Positions 1 to 8,332 of a DNA stretch of 21,782 nucleotides are shown piece by piece. Every line of letters begins with the position of its first letter. Within the stretch, counting starts at the first letter, position 1. The position numbers were made by a program, and so were the translations under genes. Source of the stretch: Cudoniella acicularis (lineage: Eukaryota; Ascomycota; Leotiomycetes; Helotiales; Helotiaceae); contig JAAMPI010000978.1 of NCBI GenBank assembly GCA_013054445.1, forward strand, positions 1 through 21,782, written 5' to 3'. The notes beneath the pieces are model-generated. The model saw only the letters and a program-made list of their open reading frames with translations. It searched no databases and had not been told where the DNA came from.

Positions 1-969
1 CCCAATCCACATCCTTCTTCATCACCAACCGCCTACAATGCCTCACATGCGCCACACCATCAAACCGCCTCTCCAACACCGTCCCCCTCTCCCTCGCCCT
101 CACCTGTTTCTCCCAGAAAAATAGACAGTGAGCTACGTGCCATTGCCTCGTAGCCCAAAACGTGCCTTTTTTTTCTGCTAATTTGGCGATTTGTTCCAAA
201 GAGATGAGTGTTGTGATGTTGGAGGTGAGGGAGGGAGAGGGGCTGGTGGAGGAGAAGTATTGCCATGTGTTTTGGTTTTGGTTTGAGGGGTTGGAGAGAA
301 GGAGGGGTCCTGAGAGGGAGAATTCTTCCGTGAGGGATGGGTCTTGGCAGTATGGGGGGAGCCAGGATGTGCTGAGCGCGTCGTAGGTGCAGTTTTTTGA
401 TAAAGCGTCTGCGAGTGTTGAGCCGCAGTCACAAAGATTCAAATTTAAATCCTCTGATTTCTGATTTGATGTTTTTGGTTTCGATTTCTCTGTTGTTATT
501 GTTGTTGATATGCAACTTCCAGAACTTGATTCCGAGCTTACGTGGAATTCCGATCTAAAGGGGGAGAAGAGAGTAGAGAGTTGACTGATGAGGGATAGCA
601 ATCCCCAGATGGCGAGGAGGGTGGTTGTTATTCGCAGGAGGGCGGTTAAGTGGCGTCTTCTTTTGCTGGCGCTTTTGCTTTTGGTGATTTGGGGTTGCGA
701 TGGTGGCTGTTCTTCGTCGATGCTGGTACGGTGATGGGAGGAAGGAGTGGGGGTCTGCTTCTTTGGAGAGGAAGGGGGTTGAGGGGTCCATTTTTTTTTT
801 TCTCCAAACTTGTCCAAGTGTGTGAACTGGGAAAGAATGAATGGAGGGAGTTTCTTTCTGTGTTGAAATTTGGGGGACCTGCCTGTAAACAAGTAGAGAA
901 AGAAGGAAAAGAGAAACGAGGAGGGGGTTCGGAATTCAACTGCTCAATACCTGACGACGAATTACTCAT
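1..969 (-). CDS. UstYa-like membrane protein with two HXXHC motifs (3' end off the left edge)
   Basis: Two exons: 969-951 and 882 down to the window edge; the 68-bp intron (950-883) runs GTATTG to TTTACAG. Without this intron the reading frame has no upstream ATG; with it, about 300 codons read open. Visible layout: a basic, Pro/Ser-rich cytosolic tail (residues 1-84), one membrane helix (about 85-108, after KRRR), a Ser/Thr-rich linker, a Cys block with CDCGSTL (157-163) and WLPPYC (180-185), then HVAHC (255-259) and HVRHC (285-289). Paired HXXHC motifs behind one N-terminal helix are what UstYa-family oxidases carry, although the Cys block differs from classical DUF3328, so I place it as a relative and not a member. 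It lies on the same strand as the UstYa gene at 1669-2970 and near the repeat precursor, suggesting joint work on that peptide. The start codon and intron are inferred; other short ATGs precede the chosen one but are quickly closed by stops. Confidence 0.72.
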
Positions 970-1668
970 CTCAGACCATCCATCCACTTAGCCATCAAGT
1001 CATGCAATACCTTCGAAAAAGTCTAGATTCATCCATCTCACTCCATAGTACTACACACCTTCAACGGCTGCCCGCATTTNCACCCCTCTCCCTCCCCACC
1101 CAAACCATATCGCAACACCACACTCCATCCTCCCCTCCGCCATCCGAAAACATGCATAAACACGGTGTGAAGAATATTTTAGATTAGTACAAAGTGATAT
1201 GTTACAGATAATTAGTTAATCTACGAGTTACACGAGAACGATGCAAGAAGTGGAGGCGAGTGTGACTTGCCGCTTGCGCGAAAGGACGGTTTTTGTGCTA
1301 CAGTTGGAGGTGAAGTGAGTTGAGGTGGGGTTCCGCCTGGAGTGTTACTGCCTCGGTCGCAAATGATGGGTATTAGGGCTTATGTGTAGTGTGTGTATGG
1401 GGGAGGTATGAAAACGGGTTTTGGTGGTCTGCAGGAGGCGGGTCCTGCGACGAAAGTATCTATCCAGAACACTTCAAATAAAAACGCCATTTTTGTTGCG
1501 AGATGTTTCTGAAGGGAACAGGAAACAAATTAACAGTTGCTTTCTTACACTTAAATCACTTTCCTTTAATTTCAAGTTTGTGCTTATTTAATTATTTTCA
1601 AGTGTTTCACGCGATACCGGTAAATATCCTCCCAACATCTCATCCCAACACCCCATCCCAAAAAGCAC
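970..1668. promoter_or_regulatory. Intergenic stretch between the two minus-strand HXXHC genes
   Basis: About 700 bp without a supportable gene. It should hold the promoter of the HXXHC gene ending at 969 and the 3' untranslated region of the UstYa gene ending at 1669. Pyrimidine-rich stretches occur at 1075-1150. There is one ambiguous base at 1080. I see no repeat or RNA gene here. Confidence 0.4.
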
Positions 1669-2970
1669 TTACAACCTATTCCTCCCCATTTTTCTTTCTT
1701 GTGCTCTATTATGTTCCTCTCTCTCATCAACCACAATCCCAATCTTATCCCCCATTCTATCCTCGCCATACGGATTTCCTACAATCGCATATCAGCATCC
1801 ACCTCCCGCACATCAATAAAACAGATTCAACATCCAACTTACCAAAAATAGGATGAACAAGCAACCCCGGCTCAAAAGCATCAAAAGTCCTCTCGGCCAT
1901 CCATTTCTCAATCGGTTCCCACTTCACACACTGGTGTTTACCCTCATCATGCGCGACGGGTTTGGGATGTCTTTTCCTCGCATCAGCAATCGAGCGGGGA
2001 ATGGTTTAAAGTTTGAGAAAGGAAGAAGGGAGAAGGGGAGAAGGAAAGGACGAACTTATCGGCCCAGTGCAGCGGTATGAGTGTCGTATCAACATTACAC
2101 TGTACATACTGCCTCAACCAATCGATACAATGTTCTATTTGTCCAGTCAATTATCAACTCAACTCAACCCAACATCCTCACACCCCTTCCACCCCATCCG
2201 CCTAAAATATTCAGAACAACAACATACCAGTATGAAACTTCAACAGTCTCCCCTCCTCCTCCCCAATCCCCTCATAATAAAACTCCCGATGCACAAAATG
2301 ATGTAACCGTTCCACGCAATGTAAACCGTGGAAAACCGCTAATGTGGAAGCGTACCCGCTGCCGTCTGTGAGTTTTACGAGGGTTTTTTTGCTGTTGGAG
2401 AATTGGCCGAGTGAGGAGGAGGGGATGATGATGTTTTGGTCTGGAACAAGGGAAGTGGTTAGTTTGAAATTTTGGGAATGGGTGGGGGTGGTAGGCGAGA
2501 GAGAGGACGCACGTTGTGTGAGATTCCTCCATGCTTCAGCAAGTTCTGGTCGTGGAGGACCCGTGAAATGCGTTTTTTTTAACGGGTTTAAGGAGCCGTT
2601 TGCGAGGTAAGGGAGGCTGTTTTCGAAGGCTCGTCCTTCGTAGGAAATAATTTGTCGAGCTGCAACTGTATTTTCTATTATTAGCTTTCCATTTTCCCCA
2701 GGGAGATAGTGAGGGTGGGCGGGTTGACGCACAATGTATATTCTGAGGGCCATGAATGTATTTTGATGCTATCCACTTGGTGTAGATGAGTGCGGAGAGA
2801 ATGTTGAGTGTTATTAGGATGATGTGGAAGGCTGTTGCACGATTGATCCAAGGTCTTTTGGGAGGGAGGTTTGAGAGGGGTGAGAGGTCGTTGGTTGAGG
2901 ATGAGGATAAAGATGGGTCGGAGGAATGGTCGTTCTCGTCGTCGGTGGATAGAGGTAGGTATTTCTCCAT
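1669..2970 (-). CDS. UstYa-family oxidase (DUF3328), candidate RiPP peptide cyclase/oxidase
   Basis: Five exons on the minus strand: 2970-2733, 2665-2228, 2134-2056, 1970-1843, 1778-1669, giving 330 residues. The introns are 67, 93, 85 and 64 bp, all GT-AG, and every junction restores one frame. Visible: an acidic/Ser-rich cytosolic tail (1-40), one membrane helix (about 46-66), the YIHGPQN junction, ISYEGRAF (86-93), TGPPRPELAEAW (114-125), the first HXXHC as HGLHC (192-196), HREFYY (205-210), the second HXXHC as HTEHC (224-228) followed by IDWLRQ, then HQC (264-266) and WEPIEKW (269-275). The second HXXHC is created exactly across an exon junction, which strongly supports the model. In ustiloxin, phomopsin and victorin clusters this family performs oxidative cyclisation of the core peptide in the secretory pathway. 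Here the nearby repeat precursor is the obvious substrate, by inference. The last intron is the least certain: reading through would stop soon after residue 295. Confidence 0.88.
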
Positions 2971-4790
2971 TTTTTGTTGTTTTAAATTCTTGAGGAAAGG
3001 GAAATTTCGAACTGTTCCGAGAGTTTGGGAGCAGAAATTGAGGTAGGTTGTTGTGGCAGGATTGAAGTGATCGTGGGAAGGAATTGATAGCTGACGGCTT
3101 GCTTAGTTCGTGCTTTGAAGTCATTGATTATGTCGTGCTTGTGAGACATACCTAGTAGAGCAGCGTTATGATTTATTCTGAACACTGATATTTTCTAACC
3201 AGGTAGCGTAGATTAATTAGAAATCCCAAAAAGTAGGCGAAAATATAGATTTTATGCTGTGGACCCATAAACTAGGCGTTGTACTGCATGTGCTTACTGT
3301 GGTTCAACACCCCACCTCCCTCCTCCTTTCTCGCTTAAGACCCTGCACCTCCTCCCTGTGCAGTGCACACAAGTTTGTACTCAAAGTAAACCATAGTTAT
3401 CAATCAAAAAAAAAACCCTTCTTATTTTAAGCGTTTACAATAGTCACAAGTTAATTATAATCGTAGCGTTAAGTCACCCAAGTTTTCTGTGTCGGGGTAT
3501 TATAGCGCGTGTTCAACGAAACATTTACGAGTTAGGCATTTGCACGCTGTAATTTAGCGACTGATACCCTGTAGCCTATTAAACAGTCACTATAATTAAG
3601 TTCCAACCTATCTATTTCCAAGCGCATCGTTTTAAAACACCACGAAAAGTATTACACATTTAAAAATAAACTCTCAAATAAATTAACAATTTGCCACTAT
3701 TTAAATTTTTAAACTGCTTTAAATAACTTCCCGTTACGAGTTAATCGTTGGTGTCGTGCTCTTGGAAGCGATTGTAAGAGCTTAGCGTTATTGCGTACTA
3801 AACTCCAGGGACCTTCCATGCTATAACTCAGCAACCACTCGCCAAACCACAGGGATGTGAACACTGTAACTCAGCGATAAAACCATCAGCATCGCCATTT
3901 ATTCTTAAAATTGGCAGTAAAAGGCGTCGGTCAGCAATACTCCCCTAAAGTAGTAGGTGACACGCATACCGGCACTTAAGTACCAGTATTCAAATGCCAG
4001 ATCTAAATTCTGGACTTCTTGTGTAGAAAAATGATAGGTGTGTCGATGTGGTGAGTCGTTGCACTGCGTTGCATCTACGAGGCGTAGCGAGGTGGACTTT
4101 TGAACTGAGAGAATGAGAGATGAGTGAGTGGATGAAGTATCAAGAGTTGATAATGTGAACCTTTCCATTTTTTGCTAAGGCGGGAATAGGGAAGGGTATC
4201 TGGGATGGTATTTCCTACTAGCGCTTTGATGGAATAATTTATAGAAGCCATACATATGTTCAAGTCACCGAAAATCATCAAGCAGAAACCTCTACCACCC
4301 ACCAAAAAGAAAAATCCAAATCCAAACTTCCTAAATCCAGATCTGCCCTGCTATTTTGTATGACTTCAACTTTCCTCACTTTACCATTTTTAGAATCCAC
4401 ACGTCTATGCATTTCCCCCCAAAGTATCTGTCTCCGCCCCAGCACACCGCTCACCAACAACCAGTGTTACAGTTACACATCCACACACCATCAAACATAC
4501 CCCGCAGAAACACGGCCCTTTCCCTCGAGTCTAGACACTTCTTCACACTCCAGAAATCTAGAACACCACCCGGACTTGCGGTCTGGGAATAAGACTTCGT
4601 CATGCGGGGGAGGAGAGTGGTCTGAGGATGTACGTGTTGAGCTTACGAATTCAACAACGTCAGAGATGCTCAGATTCCACGAGAATATTGTTGCATACTC
4701 CTCTGTCCACTCCTCCGACTTCGGAGTCTCGTGAATCGGTTAATGATTTGAAAGGGTAAAGCCAGAGATACAGAGAGAGTGTGTGTGAGA
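2971..4790. promoter_or_regulatory. Divergent intergenic region between the UstYa gene and the precursor gene
   Basis: About 1.8 kb without a supportable gene. It separates the minus-strand UstYa gene from the plus-strand precursor, so it must contain both promoters. The stretch 3180-3900 is clearly AT-richer (for example the TTTAAA-rich block 3655-3725) than the gene-proximal parts and may be an old degraded insertion. The open frames here have no recognisable protein content. A GA-repeat run lies at 4770-4800. Confidence 0.45.
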
Positions 4791-4810
4791 GAGAGCGAGC
4801 ACGACCAAGA

Positions 4811-4912
4811 TATAAACCTCCCCCTCCAAGTTCCAATTTCTCTCCTTCCAAACACTAGCCTCTCTTCTCATCAAACCCATCACTGAAAATTTAAAGCTCT
4901 CAAAAAGTCAAA
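4811..4912 (+). promoter_or_regulatory. Core promoter and leader of the repeat precursor gene
   Basis: A TATAAA box at 4811-4816 is followed by a strongly pyrimidine-rich tract (about 4817-4860) of the kind common around fungal transcription starts. The start codon lies about 100 bp downstream in a good context (CAAAATG, adenines at -3 to -1). Confidence 0.6.
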
Positions 4913-5816
4913 ATGCAGCTTCAAACTACCATCTCCATCCTCTCCCTTCTCGCTTTCGGAGTGAGCGCTCTGCCTACCCCTGGTACATATCACCCATTTC
5001 CCTCTCCCGCCATCCCCTCCCTCCCACCTCGTGAGAAAAAAGAACAGCCCACATGATCCACCGAATCTCCAAATAAGAAGCAAATAATGATACTGAGCTC
5101 CACCATCAGCTCAAGCAGAAACCAAAGCATTGCAACTTCTCCGTGCACAGGGAGACGAGGCATGGGCATTCAGTGTGTTCTTTCTTTCACTTCCCCCTTT
5201 CACCATTCCTTTTATTTCCACCTCTACCGTACAAAACTAACCACAAAATGTCCCGTCAAAGGCACGGACAAAATCGCCGCAAAGAACACTCGTGCAGCTA
5301 ATGACGAGGAGTGGACTTTCAGTTCATACCCAAGACCCCGCCTTCTTTCTTGACCTTACAAACTAACGACAAAACCAGGCACTAACGTTGACAAAGCGCA
5401 AGTCAAAGCGAGGGGTGAAGCTGATGAGGCTTGGAGATTCAGTAAGTCTTGAAGCTTCCTCCTAAGTCCCCATCCTATTTCAGCCCCATCTCTCACATTC
5501 AGACTTTCAATCTGAAAGGGTTTGGAGGTTCCCTAGAAGCTAATGACTGACTGTAATTCCAGGCACCAACACCGATAAAGCCCAAATTCAAGCTCGCAGC
5601 GCAGAAGACGAAGTCTGGACATTTAGTTTGCCCCCCGTCCCCTTCCCCACCCGCCTCTCACCACCACGACTAACTAATCACCCCTCCATAGGCACAGACG
5701 CCAAAACCCAAGCACGCGCCGAAGCAGACGAAGCTTGGACTGCGATTTTCGGTACGGGGAAGAGGGCCGAAGCCGTAGCTGAGGAGGAAGATAACAAGTG
5801 GAGTTTCAGTGAGTGA
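4913..5816 (+). CDS. Secreted repeat-peptide precursor, candidate dikaritin-type RiPP precursor
   Basis: Six exons: 4913-4982, 5110-5172, 5262-5321, 5379-5441, 5563-5625, 5692-5816, giving 147 residues. Introns are 127, 89, 57, 121 and 66 bp; three contain ACTAAC branch sites close to the acceptor. Residues 1-19 form a signal peptide (hydrophobic core, V-S-A cleavage site). Then come five repeat blocks carrying six Trp motifs at W42, W62, W83, W104, W122 and W143: [basic/A]-R, acidic spacer (such as GEADEA), W-x-F, then S-T-[DN]. Cys is absent. Only the last motif has a dibasic KR (130-131) followed by AEAVAEEED; the others have a single Arg (LR, TR, AR). Secreted repeats with basic cuts and acidic spacers next to UstYa genes fit a kexin-processed RiPP precursor; the mature product is unknown. 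An alternative 3' end exists: a GTGAGT donor at 5809, joined to an acceptor ending at 5916, adds a tiny exon 5917-5927 and ends in S-S-N in place of S-E. It was not recognised as any named gene. Confidence 0.82.
5110..5816 (+). repeat. One-repeat-per-exon array within the precursor gene
   Basis: Exons 2 to 6 each carry one peptide repeat. Every internal exon starts after one base of a codon (GC in exons 3-6, CT in exon 2) and ends just after the A of a Ser codon behind W-x-F. The four fully internal exons are 63, 60, 63 and 63 bp, all multiples of three and all phase 1-1, so any of them can be lost, gained or skipped without shifting the frame. Exon 6 is a longer unit containing two Trp motifs. 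Confidence 0.85.
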
Positions 5817-5929
5817 TTTCCTTCTCTTTTTGATCTTCGTGGTAGTGTTGGTTTATTTGGGGGAAGCGGGGGGAAAGGGAAGAAAAGAAGTGAGGCTGAT
5901 GAAATGTGTGATGTAGGCTCTAACTAGGT

Positions 5930-7054
5930 TGTGAGAAAATGGCTGGAGCTTGGTGCCGATGAGGGGTCCAATGGTGAGAGTGCGACGGAGACTGGATTTG
6001 AGTTTCTGAGCTTGATTTTGATTTTGGGGATAAGAATTGGGAAGATGGAATGAAGTGTCTCTCCTTATTATGCGTGGCACAGTAATTAATAGCTAAATCT
6101 GTGTACTTTGCTTCTCAATATCGCTGAAATAAAAAATCTGTGCTCAAAATAATCAAAGACTCTTTAATTGCAGTTCTCAAGAACAAATCACACAACATAA
6201 AATTCCGAAAATTCTATAAAGACTTGTATACTCGAATAGATTCATAAAAATCATGCAAGTACTCCGAATAGGCAGGTGTAAAGCATTAAGTGAAAGATGA
6301 TGGGTGGAAGTACTGTACGCTGGAATTTGAACCCTAACTTACTAAAGGGGGGTCTGACACGTGACGTCATTCCAAAGTATCTTTGACCCAAAAACTTTTC
6401 TAGAAGGATATGATAATAAATTATTTGTGCATTACGAATGAAATAAACAAACTGCGAGATCTTACACTTTCTCCTGGATATACTAATAGCACTTGCTAAG
6501 TAAGACAAATTTATTTCACTACAGATTAACACCAAATTAATTACCAGAATCAAGGACTCACCGATTTCAAGCCACAACAAGAGAACAAACAGCATTATCT
6601 TCATCATCCCGAACCTCAAACGCCAGACCACCCACATCCTCAGCCCCAGAATCTCAAACTCAACTACTTCCTTATTCTTTCCATGCTCACCTCTCTCCTT
6701 ACGAACCAGGTGTCAGAAGTCCGTGCGTTCAGGGCATTTTCAAGCATTTTTTAAGGCTTCGCGATGCCGCTTACAGGCCTTTTAAAAAAAAAAAAAAAAA
6801 AAAAAGAAAGAACGAGGAGTTCTGAACCCCTTCTGAACCCTTTCGTACTCCGTAAACAAGTTCCCCCTAAACTCATCTCGGCTTCGGTTTGTCCCTCACT
6901 CTCACCGGGCAGCATTAAGAACCCTAGAAAACTGACGTCACTGTACTCCCATCCCTGATTTCACCACTCTCTCTATTTCTTGGAAGAATTAATTGCTTTG
7001 CAGTTAAGACTTTTCTCTGTAGAAATTGAATTGATTTCTGTCTCGTTTACGCAG
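5930..7054. other. Degenerate intergenic region
   Basis: About 1.1 kb without a gene I can support. A minus-strand frame at 6637-6251 begins with a hydrophobic stretch but matches nothing I know. A 21-base A tract near 6783-6803 could be the poly(A) tail of a retroposed sequence or simple slippage. A short sequence at 6323-6352 resembles one at 7504-7534. Confidence 0.4.
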
Positions 7055-7375
7055 AAGTAACCGCCTCCCTCACCGCCTTCACAGCACTCCTCTACCTCAT
7101 CCCCTTCGCCTTCGTCTGGGACACGATCCTCTTTATCCTGTGGATCGCACTGTTTGAGATTTTTGGGAAGATGTATATTTATGCTAACCCGCGGCAATGC
7201 AGGGATACAGCGGATGAAAAATGCAGTTTGGGTGGATTTGGTTAATGCGATTCTTTGGTTGGTATCTGCGGTTGGGACGGGTGTTTGGTGGGCTGTGAGG
7301 GGGAGAAGTCAGTGGACGGGACGGGTAAGGAAAGAGAGAAGAACAGCTATATATAGAGTACGAAGCCATAGGTAA
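7055..7375 (+). pseudogene. MARVEL-type four-helix membrane protein, C-terminal half, frameshifted
   Basis: A good acceptor (TTTACGCAG ending at 7054) opens a frame reading VTASLTAFTALLYLIPFAFV, then WDTILFILW and FGKMYIYANP. At about 7187-7192 the frame must change by one base to continue as GIQRMKNAVWVDLVNAILWL and SAVGTGVWWAV, ending TGRVRKERR before a stop at 7375. This is the typical second half of fungal MARVEL-domain proteins (two membrane helices, the RMKNAVWVDLVN motif, a C-terminal TGR). No first-half exons, start codon or donor are visible in the 1 kb upstream. Truncation plus frameshift makes it a decayed copy; a sequencing error could explain the shift but not the missing N-terminus. 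Confidence 0.6.
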
Positions 7376-7596
7376 AGCATATAGGGGAACGTAAAACACG
7401 CTGAAGTACGACGTAGAAAACATCCCTACATGTAAGTATTTTTGCATTTTGCATGACGATAGGCAGACTAGGATAACTGTCTAGGGATGTATAATGGTGA
7501 CAGAATTCGGACCCTAGCTGGGTAGAAGGGGTCCCTTTAGGGCCCCTCGTTAAAAGTTGGCGATTTATGATAAGATGTATTAATAGGGTGAGCAGA

Positions 7597-7757
7597 CCTG
7601 AGCCGTACCTGAGCTGTACCTGAGCTGTACCTGAGCTATACCTGAGCTATACCTGAGTTATACCTGAGCTATACCTGAGCTATACCTGAGCTATACCTGA
7701 GCTATACCTGAGCTATACCTGAGCTATACCTGAGCCGAGCCTGAGCCGAGCCTGAGC
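7597..7757 (+). repeat. 11-bp minisatellite, 14 units plus a partial
   Basis: Fourteen consecutive 11-bp units of CCTGAGCTATA type fill 7597-7750, followed by a partial CCTGAGC. Variants are ordered: CCGTA and CTGTA at the left end, a homogeneous run of CTATA units in the middle with one TTATA, and CCGAG units at the right end. Eleven is not a multiple of three, so this is not a coding repeat in any constant frame. Confidence 0.95.
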
Positions 7758-8105
7758 AAAAGCGGCCTTCACTACAGTGATACGAGACGGCTGTGCCGAG
7801 CGAGGAGTCTCTTTCAGCTAGGCTGTCCGGCTCATTGCAAGCATCGTCCATGTAGATATAGGGAAGATTGACAATTTTATTATCAAGCCGGTAGAGCAAT
7901 ATTCGTTCCTCTTGACTGGCTTTAGCCGGCATGTATTGTTTCGGCTCTCGTCTGGCGGCGCGACTTTGTCGACTGCTGCGGAGGGAGCTTATATTCACAG
8001 GGATGCGATGCGTACCAGACCCCAGGATAGCAGAGCCGTTGATGCCAGGGCTCTTGCATCGCAAGGAAGTGGGCCGTCAAGCAGTGATAACGATGGTGGT
8101 TTAAT

Positions 8106-8332
8106 GACAGCGATTCTGATCTTAGCAGCGACGATAACCGGCGTTCGAGTGAAGATAAGCAGGGTTATTTAAGCACGAGGATGAATACCCTATGGTTAGA
8201 CCTAGACGAGCAGCGTTTGCTGGCATACAAGAAAGAGGACAAGTCTTGGACTGGATCTTTAGCAAGTCCCCAGGCAGGACTCGGCCCGCAGTACGCACGC
8301 GCTGGAACATTATCCGGTCCCGAGGCGATTAG
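8106..8332 (+). pseudogene. Myb/SANT-like DNA-binding domain remnant, frameshifted
   Basis: An acidic Ser/Asp stretch (DSDSDLSSDD) leads into DLDEQRLLAYKKEDKSW. One base (a G) is missing at 8247-8250; in the next frame the domain continues DWIFSKSPGRTRPAVRTRW and NIIRSRGD before a TAG at 8330. The spaced Trp residues and the GRT-x-x-AVRTRW helix are those of a fungal Myb/SANT-like domain. Upstream, SSSDNDGG at about 8079-8100 lies in a different frame from DSDSD, suggesting a second shift. No credible start codon or full gene is seen. Its family is assigned from pattern only. Confidence 0.5.

Noticed and set aside
646..991. Long open frames on both strands at 646-991
   Set aside because: They are shadows of exon 2 of the HXXHC gene; the spliced frame alone gives a membrane helix and paired motifs.
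2211..2753. Single-exon minus-strand protein of 180 residues
   Set aside because: It is exon 2 of the UstYa gene read into its flanking introns; the family needs the upstream helix and the second HXXHC, both supplied by splicing.
4356..4734. Plus-strand open frames upstream of the precursor
   Set aside because: Low-complexity Ser/Thr/Pro/His content, no domain, and they overlap the likely promoter region.
4913..5816. Alpha-factor-type mating pheromone precursor
   Set aside because: It shares a signal peptide, repeats and a KR with an acidic spacer, but lacks the Cys-containing W-C-x-x-x-G-Q-P-type pheromone core, the repeats diverge from each other, and only one dibasic site is present.
6320..6380. 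A tRNA gene on the minus strand around the GGTTCAAATTC motif
   Set aside because: No D-arm, anticodon stem or acceptor pairing could be built; only the B-box-like part is present.
6251..6637. Minus-strand frame with a hydrophobic start (MWVVWRLRFGMMKIM)
   Set aside because: No recognisable family, composition drifts to AT-rich nonsense after 25 residues, and an internal GTGAGT suggests chance.
7597..7757. CRISPR array
   Set aside because: The units are contiguous with no spacers, and the organism is a fungus.
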